The notes under the pieces were generated by a model. That model did not search any database and was not told where the DNA came from. It saw nothing but the letters and a program-made list of their open reading frames with translations. A stretch of DNA of 64,000 bases, taken from contig NZ_DGIR01000039.1 of the NCBI RefSeq assembly GCF_002386445.1, positions 239,190-303,189 of the forward strand. The letters run 5' to 3'. This document shows positions 36,943-44,532 of the stretch, piece by piece. Both the position numbers and the translations under genes were made by a program. Numbering within the stretch: the stretch's first letter is position 1; each line of letters begins with the position of its first letter. Source of the stretch: Pseudomonas sp. UBA4617. Lineage in GTDB: Bacteria; Pseudomonadota; Gammaproteobacteria; Pseudomonadales; Pseudomonadaceae.

Positions 36943-37122
36943 GGCGCGGTCTCCTGTGCATCGAAGGCAATAGCTTCCTGTGTCGGGCGTCCATGCGCAA
37001 GGGGCAGTTGTCTAACTGGGCTGTGGCAGCGGCCTTGTCCGCGATTGCGCCGGTGATTGTACTGCGCATTCGCGGATCGACCCGCTCTTACAGTGGCTGA
37101 TGCCACAGGATTGATTGACCCG

Positions 37123-37452
37123 TCAGGGGCGGCGGCTGCCTTGCAGATACAGGCGCACCAACGGTAGCAGGGTGCTACCCAGGCGCAACAGCCGCGCGAG
37201 GTTACCGCTGCGCACGCCCTTGCCGGTGAGGAAACCCAGCGCGACCACGGCGCCAATTCCCCACAGCGGTGCATGCTTGATGCCGAGCCCGTCGTGCAGC
37301 GAGTTGCCCATTCCGCGCACGCGGCGCAGCGGCTCGAGCAACTGCCCGGACTCATGGCGGATTTCCTGGCGGTGCATTTCCATGCGCAGGCGCAACAGTG
37401 CCTTGCGCAGTTCACGAGGGTTACGTGTGTTTGGCAGTTCTGGCAGGCTCAT
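37123..37452 (-). CDS. Small membrane-associated protein of the yqjDE-type operon
   Basis: 109 residues: a charged helical N-terminal half (RELRKALLRLRMEMHRQEI) and a C-terminal hydrophobic stretch (LWGIGAVVALGFLTG, then LLPLVRLYLQG). Function unknown; position corresponds to yqjK of enteric operons, but sequence similarity cannot be claimed. Its ATG overlaps the stop of the preceding gene by four bases (ATGA), showing translational coupling. Confidence 0.75.
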   Translation of the reverse strand: MSLPELPNTRNPRELRKALLRLRMEMHRQEIRHESGQLLEPLRRVRGMGNSLHDGLGIKHAPLWGIGAVVALGFLTGKGVRSGNLARLLRLGSTLLPLVRLYLQGSRRP

Positions 37453-37823
37453 GGCAACAGGCGCTCCCGGTCCTTGGCGAGTTCCTCGAGGGTGGCACCG
37501 AATGGTGACGACTCATCGAACACCGCAGCTTTCAAGCGCAATCCGCAGTACAGCGCGGCAATTCCGTAAAACACGCACAGGCCGATGATGCCAGCCAGGC
37601 GATAGCTGTCCCACAGCAGCACCAGCAGCAGCCCGGAGAGGGCCGTCAGCAGCAGCAAGGCGAACACCAGGGCCAGGCCGGCGAACAACAGCAGGCTCAA
37701 GGTGCGGCCCTTCTGCTCTTGCAGTTCGATGCCGAACAGTTCGATATGGCTGTGCAGCAGCCCCAGCGCGGCCGCACCCAGGCGCTTGCCAGCAGCGCTG
37801 GCGCCGTTGGCGTCGTTATCCAT
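37449..37823 (-). CDS. yqjE: YqjE/holin-superfamily-III-like inner-membrane protein
   Basis: 124 residues with two hydrophobic helices (LLLFAGLALVFALLLLTALS and IIGLCVFYGIAALYC) flanked by a charged N-terminal helix (LLHSHIELFGIELQEQKGR). This is the YqjE (phage holin family) layout; the partner YqjD gene is nine bases upstream. GAGGGG precedes the ATG. The role is probably in membrane-linked stationary-phase physiology; nothing here suggests lysis. Confidence 0.85.
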   Translation of the reverse strand: MDNDANGASAAGKRLGAAALGLLHSHIELFGIELQEQKGRTLSLLLFAGLALVFALLLLTALSGLLLVLLWDSYRLAGIIGLCVFYGIAALYCGLRLKAAVFDESSPFGATLEELAKDRERLLP

Positions 37824-37832
37824 GGTATCCCC

Positions 37833-38147
37833 TCAGTGGCGGTTGGCCAGCAGGCCGATCAACAGCCCGACGCCCGCTGCGATGCCGATAGCCTGCCACG
37901 GGTTTTCCTGCACGTACTGTTCGGCGCTGCCCAACGCTGCCTGGCCGCGCTCGCGTACCGAGTCCTGGGTCAGCTGCAAGGTTTCGCGGGCCTGGGCCAG
38001 GCGCTCGTGAATCTGTCCGCGCAATTCGTCCGCCTGGTCACCAGCCAGGTTGGCAGTGTCAGCCAGCAGCTTCTCGGTGTCGCGTACCAGTGCCTGGAAG
38101 TCAGCCATCAATATCTCTTGTGCAGTCTTTGCCGATTTGCTGGCCAT
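37833..38147 (-). CDS. yqjD: YqjD/ElaB-family membrane-anchored ribosome-binding protein
   Basis: 104-residue DUF883 protein: a long amphipathic helix (residues about 5-80) and a C-terminal anchor with the family motif ENPWQAIGIAAGVGLLIGLL. In E. coli YqjD binds ribosomes at the inner membrane in stationary phase. AGGGAG lies six bases before ATG 38147. First gene of a tight three-gene operon. Confidence 0.9.
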   Translation of the reverse strand: MASKSAKTAQEILMADFQALVRDTEKLLADTANLAGDQADELRGQIHERLAQARETLQLTQDSVRERGQAALGSAEQYVQENPWQAIGIAAGVGLLIGLLANRH

Positions 38148-38459
38148 GGGTGTCTCCCTGTCGATGAATGTTGGTAGTTCGAGTGATAGCACATGCCGAA
38201 GGTTCAAGTGCCGCTGCTGGTATGGGCCTTGCTAAGGCTTTGCCACGTTGCGGGGCGCTCAAGGCAGGTATTGCGCCGATACAGGGCGTCAGCGCAGCGG
38301 CTACCGATAAACCTTAACCCAATCCACGACAAACCCAAGAAAAAACCGCGCAGGCTCCGCCGAGCTCACCGAAACAGGGCAAGGGGCTGGCACCGATCAG
38401 GTGCATCGATGCAGGTTCTTGAACTGTTCTGGTGCCTTTTCAGCAGGTCTGCCTACTTC
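38148..38459. other. Intergenic region between the yqjD operon and the ammonium transporter
   Basis: 312 bases between divergent genes. The amt frame stays open upstream to 38193, but the family start is at 38460. I note GCACC-gatca-GGTGC (38392-38406) and a GCCGATAC at about 38276 with a TCAAG 11 bases upstream, too close for a FliA promoter. No sigma-54 element with correct spacing was found. Confidence 0.4.
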
Positions 38460-39668
38460 ATGGAAAACACGCACAGCGCGATGGACACTCTGGTCCACGG
38501 TTCCAATACCCTGTTCATTCTCATGGGCGCCATTCTGGTGCTGGCCATGCATGCCGGCTTCGCGTTTCTCGAAGTGGGCACGGTGCGCCACAAGAACCAG
38601 GTCAACGCCTTGTCGAAGATTCTCAGTGATTTTGCCATCTCGGCGCTGGTGTACTTCTTTGTCGGCTACTGGATCGCCTATGGGGTCAGTTTCCTGCAGC
38701 CGGCCGCCGCGCTGGCGGCCGACCAGGGTTATGCGCTGGTCAAGTGCTTCTTTCTGCTGACCTTCGCCGCAGCGATCCCGGCGATTATCTCCGGGGGCAT
38801 TGCCGAGCGTGCGCGCTTCGTGCCGCAGTTATGCGCCACGGCGCTGATCGTGGCGTTTGTCTACCCGTTCTTCGAGGGTGTGGTGTGGAACGGCAACCTG
38901 GGGCTGCAGGCCTGGTTACAGGCCCGCTTTGGCGCGCCGTTCCATGACTTTGCCGGCTCGGTGGTGGTGCATGCCATGGGCGGCTGGCTGGCCTTGGCGG
39001 CGGTCCTGCTGCTGGGCGCGCGACGCGGGCGCTATCGCGATGGCCGGTTGGTGGCGTTTGCGCCGTCGAGCATTCCCTTCCTGGCGCTGGGGTCGTGGAT
39101 CCTGATCATTGGCTGGTTCGGTTTCAACGTCATGAGTGCGCAGACCCTGCAGGGAATCAGCGGCCTGGTGGCGATCAACTCGCTGATGGCCATGGTCGGT
39201 GGCACCCTGTCGGCCTTGCTGGCCGGGCGTAACGACCCGGGCTTCCTGCATAACGGGCCACTGGCCGGTCTGGTGGCGGTCTGTGCGGGTTCCGACCTGA
39301 TGCACCCGATTGGCGCGCTGGTCACTGGGCTGGTCGCGGGCGGGCTGTTCGTCTGGACCTTCACCGCGGCACAGAACCGCTGGAAGATCGACGATGTTCT
39401 GGGCGTGTGGCCATTGCATGGCCTGTGTGGTGTGTGGGGCGGCATTGCCTGTGGTGTGTTCGGCCAGGCGGCCCTGGGCGGCATGGGCGGTGTCAGCCTG
39501 GTCAGCCAGTTGCTGGGCAGCCTGCTGGGCGTGCTGGTGGCGCTGGCCGGTGGCTTTGCCGTGTACGGTGCGATCCGCGCGCTGCATGGCCTGCGCTTGA
39601 GCCATGAACAGGAGTTCCAGGGGGCCGATCTGTCGATGCACCGTATCGGCGCTACCAGTCAGGATTGA
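38460..39668 (+). CDS. amt: Ammonium transporter, Amt family
   Basis: 402-residue, 11-helix inner-membrane ammonium channel. The pore twin histidines are present in VVVHAMGG (near 170) and WPLHGLCGVWG (near 319). Other signatures: MHAGFAFLEVGTVRHKN, FEGVVWNG and the strict GWFGFN. The ATG 38460 gives the family N-terminus; ATG 38409 is an alternative. No glnK gene is adjacent, unlike the usual glnK-amtB pair, so this is an additional Amt paralogue. The C-terminal tail (GADLSMHRIGA) is short. Confidence 0.92.
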   Translation: MENTHSAMDTLVHGSNTLFILMGAILVLAMHAGFAFLEVGTVRHKNQVNALSKILSDFAISALVYFFVGYWIAYGVSFLQPAAALAADQGYALVKCFFLLTFAAAIPAIISGGIAERARFVPQLCATALIVAFVYPFFEGVVWNGNLGLQAWLQARFGAPFHDFAGSVVVHAMGGWLALAAVLLLGARRGRYRDGRLVAFAPSSIPFLALGSWILIIGWFGFNVMSAQTLQGISGLVAINSLMAMVGGTLSALLAGRNDPGFLHNGPLAGLVAVCAGSDLMHPIGALVTGLVAGGLFVWTFTAAQNRWKIDDVLGVWPLHGLCGVWGGIACGVFGQAALGGMGGVSLVSQLLGSLLGVLVALAGGFAVYGAIRALHGLRLSHEQEFQGADLSMHRIGATSQD

Positions 39669-39742
39669 ACCTGGTCAGGTGCGCAGGGGGCAGCAGCGGC
39701 CTAGAATAGGCTTCCCTTCATGCCAAAACCGGAACCTGCCCC

Positions 39743-39982
39743 ATGCTGCCTGAATGCCAACTGTTCGGCACCCTCGGCTGCCACCTGTGCGAAGTGGCCG
39801 AGGCCGTGCTGATGCCCTTCGTCGATCATGGCCTGCTGGTGGAGCTGGTGGATATTGCCGAAAGCCAGGCCATGTTCGAGCGTTACGGCCTGATCATTCC
39901 GGTGCTGCGGCGCTGCGATAACGGCGCCGAGCTGCATTGGCCGTTCGATGCCGAGCAGGTTGTGGCGTTTCTCGCGCAATGA
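39743..39982 (+). CDS. Glutaredoxin-like thioredoxin-fold protein
   Basis: 79 residues with an N-terminal redox motif GCHLCEVAEAVL (CHLC), then VELVDIAES, the cis-proline region IIPVLRRC and a closing helix. This is the DUF836/glutaredoxin-2-like small family found in many proteobacteria. Partner unknown. It is followed by an M15 peptidase gene 106 bases on. Confidence 0.85.
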   Translation: MLPECQLFGTLGCHLCEVAEAVLMPFVDHGLLVELVDIAESQAMFERYGLIIPVLRRCDNGAELHWPFDAEQVVAFLAQ

Positions 39983-39991
39983 CGGCACCAG

Positions 39992-40005
39992 GGGAGGCGC
40001 CTCCC
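39992..40005. repeat. Perfect 14-bp palindrome GGGAGGC/GCCTCCC
   Basis: Perfect inverted repeat without a loop, ten bases after the glutaredoxin-like gene. Without a loop or T-run it is a poor terminator; a protein site is possible. Confidence 0.3.
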
Positions 40006-40088
40006 TGCTCCATGGGGCGCGCTGGGTCGTGATGATCATCTGCCGGCACGCCGAGGCCGGCCGTTTCCACCGATCATCAGGACCCGCC

Positions 40089-40520
40089 ATGCTCATTTCC
40101 CCCCATTTCACCCTCGCTGAAATGACCGTTTCACAGCTCGCCGCCAGGGAAGGGCTGGACAACGATCCGCCAGCCGAGGCGCGTGCCAACCTGCAACTGT
40201 TGTGCAATGTCCTGGAGCAGGTTCGCGCGCTGTTTGGCGCGCCGGTCATCGTCAGCAGCGGCTATCGCAGTCCGGCAGTCAACAGCCGCATTGGCGGGGC
40301 GCCGACAAGCAAGCATTTGCAAGGGCTGGCCGCCGACTTTACGGTGGTTGAAGTAAGCCCGTGCGAAGTCGTGCGCCGCATCAGCGAAAGCGCCATTCCG
40401 TTCGACCAGTTGATCCTCGAGTTCGAGCAATGGGTACACCTGTCGGTGACGCCAGGCGCGCCCCGGCGACAGGTGTTGACCATCAGCAGAGACAGCGGCT
40501 GCCAGGAGGGGCTGCAATGA
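40089..40520 (+). CDS. M15-family D-Ala-D-Ala carboxypeptidase-like peptidase
   Basis: 143-residue peptidase M15A, similar to phage-type endolysin domains. Zinc site: SGYRSPAVNSRIGG, then SKHLQGLAADF (His and Asp) and EQWVHLSV (second His). No signal peptide or membrane segment, so export is not obvious; many Pseudomonas carry this as a lone chromosomal gene. The ATG at 40089 gives MLISPHFTLAEMTVSQ; the longer frame starts inside the glutaredoxin gene. Its stop overlaps the ATG of a possible 15-codon ORF, and the next gene has a LexA box. Confidence 0.85.
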   Translation: MLISPHFTLAEMTVSQLAAREGLDNDPPAEARANLQLLCNVLEQVRALFGAPVIVSSGYRSPAVNSRIGGAPTSKHLQGLAADFTVVEVSPCEVVRRISESAIPFDQLILEFEQWVHLSVTPGAPRRQVLTISRDSGCQEGLQ

Positions 40521-40564
40521 AGCGCATTGACGAATGTAAGGGGATGTTCGTATGCTGTATATAA
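40517..40564 (+). CDS. Possible 15-codon ORF overlapping the SOS promoter
   Basis: ATG at 40517 overlaps the stop of the M15 gene (ATGA) and has AGGAGG seven bases upstream, an excellent ribosome binding site. It encodes MKRIDECKGMFVCCI with three cysteines and ends at TAA 40562-40564, within the LexA box. It could be chance; translation through the operator would be a curious way to couple the genes. Confidence 0.2.
   Translation: MKRIDECKGMFVCCI
40527..40556 (+). promoter_or_regulatory. Sigma-70 promoter TTGACG-N18-TATGCT
   Basis: -35 TTGACG (40527-40532) and -10 TATGCT (40551-40556), 18 apart. The LexA box begins inside the -10 element, which is the classic repression geometry. Confidence 0.65.
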
Positions 40565-40570
40565 ATACAG
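40555..40570. promoter_or_regulatory. LexA (SOS) box
   Basis: CTG-TATATAAATA-CAG: matches CTG-N10-CAG with the favoured alternating AT core. It overlaps the -10 and ends 15 bases before the next ATG. Confidence 0.85.
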
Positions 40571-40585
40571 TGTCGAGGTAAAGCC

Positions 40586-40894
40586 ATGCTCAACGTCGAG
40601 CAACTCAAGTACAGCGTCAACCGCATGCCCGTCGAACGGGTGGCGGACGCCGTTCTGGAACTGCGCCTCGAAGGCCTGGTCACCGACGACCGCACACCGT
40701 TCGGCAAGGTCCACTTCAATACCTGCTTTGCAGAAATTGAGGCCTTGTTTCAGCGTGCCGGCTATCACCGCGGGCTGGATGTCGTGGGTTATCAGGGGTT
40801 GCTGTATGCCCTGTACGACCCCGGCCGCTGGGAGCCGGTGCAGGTACTGCGTTGGCTGAAGGAACGCAGCGAAGCGATGGCCAAGGCTGGTTGA
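40586..40894 (+). CDS. SOS-regulated protein of unknown function
   Basis: 102 residues (MLNVEQLKYSVNRMPVERVADAVLEL...), soluble, with no signal or membrane helix. The N-terminal half looks helical with a short acidic loop (LVTDDRTPFGKV), the C-terminal half has aromatic-rich GYQGLLYALYDPGRWEP and a basic terminal helix. I do not recognise the family. GAGG lies seven bases before ATG 40586. The LexA box and sigma-70 promoter directly upstream indicate induction by DNA damage. The pseudouridine synthase gene starts 51 bases downstream and may be co-transcribed. Confidence 0.8.
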   Translation: MLNVEQLKYSVNRMPVERVADAVLELRLEGLVTDDRTPFGKVHFNTCFAEIEALFQRAGYHRGLDVVGYQGLLYALYDPGRWEPVQVLRWLKERSEAMAKAG

Positions 40895-40945
40895 GGGTGC
40901 GGGCTTGGGGGATAATGCGCGGCCGTGAATGTTTCGAGCCCCGCC

Positions 40946-41830
40946 ATGACCACGCCGTTCGACCCCGCCCGCCAGCAAGCCAGCACAGTGTGCCTGCCAC
41001 CCGGTAATTGGGCGACGGTACTCGACTGCCTGTGTGACCATTTCAAGGCAATCGACCGGGCTCAATGGCTTGATCGCTTTGCCCGGGGCCGGGTGCTGGA
41101 TGCCGAGGGGCTAGCTATCTCGGCTGAGCTGCCGTACAAGCGGGGCATGCGTTTGCACTACTTCCGTGAAGTGCCGAACGAGCGGCCGATTCCGGTGCAG
41201 GAGGCGGTGCTGCACGTTGATGATCACCTGGTGGTGGCGGACAAGCCGCATTTCCTGCCGGTGACGCCGACCGGGGAATATGTCGAGCAGACCTTGCTGC
41301 GCCGCCTGATTCACCGCCTCGGCAACCCGCACTTGGTACCGTTGCACCGTATCGACCGGCATACGGCCGGGCTGGTGCTGTTTTCCGCCAATCCGCAGAG
41401 TCGCAGTGCCTACCAGCGGCTCTTCCCTGAGCGGCGTATCGAAAAGCGCTACCAGGCCATTGCCGCAGCCATGCCGCAACACGATTTTCCGCTGGTGCAC
41501 AAAAGCCGCCTGGTGCATGGCGAGCCGTTTTTCCGCATGCACGAAGTGGAAGGGGAGGCTAACAGCGAAACCTGGGCCGAAGTGCTGGAGAAGCATGGCG
41601 ACCTGTGGCGCTATGGGTTGTCGCCGGTCACCGGCAAGACCCACCAGTTGCGTGTGCACATGGCGGCATTGGGTGCGGGTATCAGCAATGACCCGTTCTA
41701 CCCGCTGTTGCTCAAGGACCAGGATGACTATCAGCGGCCGTTGAAACTGCTGGCGCAGAGCTTGCGTTTCGAGGACCCACTGAGCGGGGAAGAACGCTAT
41801 TTCGAGAGCCGTTTGCGCCTGGATTGGTGA
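40946..41830 (+). CDS. RluA-family RNA pseudouridine synthase
   Basis: 294-residue pseudouridine synthase. The catalytic motif HRIDRHTAGLVLF holds the active-site Asp; further family motifs are VVADKPHFLPVTP and SPVTGKTHQLRVHMAALG. An N-terminal S4-like region (ATVLDCLCDHFKAIDRAQW) may bind RNA. The exact target RNA cannot be assigned. The start is ATG 40946; GTG 40925 is in frame. Confidence 0.9.
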   Translation: MTTPFDPARQQASTVCLPPGNWATVLDCLCDHFKAIDRAQWLDRFARGRVLDAEGLAISAELPYKRGMRLHYFREVPNERPIPVQEAVLHVDDHLVVADKPHFLPVTPTGEYVEQTLLRRLIHRLGNPHLVPLHRIDRHTAGLVLFSANPQSRSAYQRLFPERRIEKRYQAIAAAMPQHDFPLVHKSRLVHGEPFFRMHEVEGEANSETWAEVLEKHGDLWRYGLSPVTGKTHQLRVHMAALGAGISNDPFYPLLLKDQDDYQRPLKLLAQSLRFEDPLSGEERYFESRLRLDW

Positions 41831-41918
41831 CCTGGAGGATTCAGGTACAGCGCCAACTTGAAGTCAGCGCAGTTCCCAAGGTAGCTACTCTGTTCGCGGT
41901 CAAGCTTTTCTGAGGGGC

Positions 41919-43484
41919 TCAGCGGTTGAAGCGCTCCACCAGTGAGTACTGGGTACCCGCGGTACTGGTCAGCTCCTCGCTGAGCAGCGCCGAGTGCTGG
42001 GCCTGTTCGGCGGTCTGGTCGGCCAGCTCGGCAATGGTGCTGATGTTGCGGCTGATCTCGTCGGCTACCGCGGTCTGCTCTTCTGTCGCGGCGGCGATCT
42101 GGGTTGCCATGTCGGTGATGTTGGCCACCGCTTCGCTGATCCCGACCAGTGCCTCGTCGGCCTGCATCACGCGTTCGACGCCTTCCTGCGCCTGGCGGTG
42201 GCCGGTTTCCATGGTCAGTACGGCATTGCTGGCAGTCTGTTGCAGCTTGGCGATAAGCCCGTGAATCTGCCCGGTGGACTCGGCGGTGCGCTGTGCCAGC
42301 TGGCGCACTTCATCGGCCACCACGGCAAAGCCACGGCCCATTTCACCTGCACGCGCCGCTTCGATGGCTGCGTTCAATGCCAACAGGTTGGTCTGATCGG
42401 CGATGCCCTTGATCACATCGACCACGCCACCAATCTCGTCACTGTCCTTGGCCAACTGGGTGACTGTCTGGCCAGTTTCGCCTACCGCAGCCGACAGGCG
42501 CTCGATGGCTTCGCGGGTTTCCCCGGCGATCTGCCTGCCCTGGCTGGTCAGGCGGTTGGCTTCCTGGGTGGCATCGGCGGTGCGCTGCACGTGGTTGGCC
42601 ACTTCCTGGGTGGTGGCGGCCATCTGATTGACTGCGGCGGCGACTTGCTCGGTTTCCACACGCTGACGTTCCAGCCCCGAAGAACTCCTGTGCGCCAGGG
42701 CGTCGGACTGGCGCGCCTGTTCGCTGAGGTGTTCGGCGCTGTCCTGCAGACGGGTCAGGCAGGTTTTCATGCGTGCGTCCTGGCTCAGCATGGCCATTTC
42801 CAGGCGTGCCTGTACCCCGCGGCTGTCAGTGTACATCTGTGCGATCAGCGGGTCGGAGGTGGTCTGTTCGGCCAGGCGCAGCAGGCGCTTGAGGCCGCGC
42901 TGCTGCCAGCCCAGACCGAGCAGGCCCAGGGGTACGGAAAGCCCGGCGGCCAGGGCGAAGCCCCAGGAATGGCCGAGCCAGTTGCCGATCAGGAAGCCCA
43001 CCTGGCTGATCAGGATGAACGGCAGCCAGTCCTGCAGCACCGGTAGCCACTTGTCGCGGCGTGGTACTGGCGGCTTGCCCTGGTTGATCCGTTGGTAGAG
43101 CGCCTCGGCGCGACGAATCTGTTCGGCAGTGGGTTTGACCCGCACCGATTCGAAGCCAACCACCTGGTTGTTGTCGAAGATCGGCGTGACGTAGGCGTTG
43201 ACCCAATAGTGATCACCGGACTTGCAGCGGTTCTTGACAATACCCATCCACGGCTGGCCCTGCTTGAGGGTCTGCCACATGTGCGCGAACACGGCTGGCG
43301 GCACGTCCGGGTGGCGTACCAGGTTGTGTGGCGCACCGGTCAGTTCTTCGCGGGTGAAACCACTTATCTCGATGAAAGCATCGTTGCAGTAAGTGATCAC
43401 CCCTTTGGCATTGGTGGTAGAGATCAACCGCTGCTGGGCAGGGAAAGTCCTTTCTCTCTGGGTAATCGGCTGGTTGTTACGCAT
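41919..43484 (-). CDS. aer: Aer-type energy-taxis receptor (PAS + methyl-accepting domain)
   Basis: 521-residue receptor for aerotaxis or energy taxis. N-terminal PAS domain (residues about 10-115, ISTTNAKGVITYCNDAF, then HNLVRHPDVPPAVFAHMW) resembling FAD-binding Aer PAS. A hydrophobic segment near 155-195 has two short helices and anchors the protein, with no periplasmic ligand domain. HAMP-like region, then the signalling domain with IADQTNLLALNAAIEAARAG and FAVVADEVRQLAQRT at the tip. A FliA promoter lies 30 bases before the ATG. P. putida has several Aer paralogues; which one this is cannot be settled here. Confidence 0.92.
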   Translation of the reverse strand: MRNNQPITQRERTFPAQQRLISTTNAKGVITYCNDAFIEISGFTREELTGAPHNLVRHPDVPPAVFAHMWQTLKQGQPWMGIVKNRCKSGDHYWVNAYVTPIFDNNQVVGFESVRVKPTAEQIRRAEALYQRINQGKPPVPRRDKWLPVLQDWLPFILISQVGFLIGNWLGHSWGFALAAGLSVPLGLLGLGWQQRGLKRLLRLAEQTTSDPLIAQMYTDSRGVQARLEMAMLSQDARMKTCLTRLQDSAEHLSEQARQSDALAHRSSSGLERQRVETEQVAAAVNQMAATTQEVANHVQRTADATQEANRLTSQGRQIAGETREAIERLSAAVGETGQTVTQLAKDSDEIGGVVDVIKGIADQTNLLALNAAIEAARAGEMGRGFAVVADEVRQLAQRTAESTGQIHGLIAKLQQTASNAVLTMETGHRQAQEGVERVMQADEALVGISEAVANITDMATQIAAATEEQTAVADEISRNISTIAELADQTAEQAQHSALLSEELTSTAGTQYSLVERFNR

Positions 43485-43513
43485 GGGTTGATAGTCCGCA
43501 GGGCTTTCCAAAG

Positions 43514-43540
43514 CTATCGGCAAGGCCCTGGTTTTATTGA
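43514..43540 (-). promoter_or_regulatory. FliA (sigma-28) promoter of aer
   Basis: Minus strand TCAAT (43540-43536), 14 bases, GCCGATAG (43521-43514). The spacing equals that of the cheV promoter at 61649, and it deviates by one base in each box. It lies 30 bases upstream of the ATG. Confidence 0.7.
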
Positions 43541-43682
43541 GTGAATATTTGCAAGGCTTGATCTGTGGCAATAGGCCATTATTCAGTCTGGGTTAGTCGC
43601 CGGGCATGTTCAGGCTTGTTTGCGTCATTATTGCGTTTTTACTGCGGATTAATGACGTAGAAGTCAGATGATGACCGATTAG

Positions 43683-44459
43683 CTAGCCAAGAGCCAGCAT
43701 CGAGTAGCTGAACAGCGTGAAATGCATCAGGTTCAGGCCGAAGTGGCAAAGCACGGCTGCCGCCACGCCGCCCCAGCGGTATGCCAGGCCGTAGCCCAGA
43801 CCAGCGAGGGTGGCCAGGTATACCCATTGCCAGCCAGCCCCCAGGTGGGCCAGGCCGAACAGCATGGCGGCGGCGAACAACGCCAGCCCCTGATGGCGCA
43901 GCATGCGCTGCAGGCTGCCTTGCAGATAACCGCGAAACAGCAGCTCTTCGGTCAGGCTGACCAACAACAGGTTGTTCAGCAACCACAGCCAGGCCTGTTC
44001 GGGCCATTTCGGCGCCCATGCAACCATGCCCAGGGCCCAGGCGCCGCCCAGGCAGGCAAGCAGGGTCAGGGGCAGCACGTACAGCAGGCTGGCCTGCAGG
44101 CCCTGGCCGCGCCAGATGATCAGCCAAGGGCAGGCCAACAGCAGCCAGGCGCCGATCAGCGGTTTGTCCAGGTTCAGGTACAAGGTGAAGGGCTGGGCGC
44201 CGGAGCTGAGGATGGCGCTGTCGATGACCTTGGCTGCGTTGAAACCGGGCAGCCAGTGCAGCGCCAGGGCGATAGCCAACAGGATGAACAGTATATGGCC
44301 CAGGGCTCGTAGCCAGCGCTGCGGGCGACCAGCAAGCAGGGCGCAGACAAGCAGGGCGAGGAAGGTGGGCAGGGTGGCGATGCCAAGGTTGCCGAGGTTC
44401 AGGGCCAGCGTGTAACCGAGGGCCAGAAACAGGAGAACGATCAGGTGGAGGCGAGGCAC
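43683..44459 (-). CDS. CPBP-family intramembrane glutamic endopeptidase
   Basis: 258-residue, 8-helix membrane protein of the CAAX-protease/bacteriocin-processing family. Active-site motifs: EELLFRGYLQG, then FGLAHLGAG and the HFGLNLMH helix, giving the Glu-Glu, Arg and His set. Target unknown. The GTG at 44459 has GAAGGA at proper spacing; an ATG at 44501 would add 14 residues (MGSGPFPSTREGPL). It is downstream of acnA on the same strand with a 73-base gap. Confidence 0.85.
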   Translation of the reverse strand: MPRLHLIVLLFLALGYTLALNLGNLGIATLPTFLALLVCALLAGRPQRWLRALGHILFILLAIALALHWLPGFNAAKVIDSAILSSGAQPFTLYLNLDKPLIGAWLLLACPWLIIWRGQGLQASLLYVLPLTLLACLGGAWALGMVAWAPKWPEQAWLWLLNNLLLVSLTEELLFRGYLQGSLQRMLRHQGLALFAAAMLFGLAHLGAGWQWVYLATLAGLGYGLAYRWGGVAAAVLCHFGLNLMHFTLFSYSMLALG

Positions 44460-44532
44460 GAGTGGTCCTTCTCGGGTAGATGGAAACGGGCCGCTACCCA
44501 TCGCCTGCGGGAGCGGCCCAAGCATACCCGAT

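Noticed and set aside
38270..38300. GCCGATAC with an upstream TCAAG before amt
   Set aside because: The spacer is 11 bases, whereas the two FliA promoters in this window have 14, and an ammonium transporter is not an expected FliA target.
38386..38446. TGGCAC and TGGTGC near amt as sigma-54 promoters
   Set aside because: The first has GG and GC 12 bases apart; the second has the right spacing but poor -12 sequence and is too close to the start codon.
43545..43575. Anr/FNR-like TTGAT-N4-GGCAA upstream of aer
   Set aside because: The right half does not match ATCAA.
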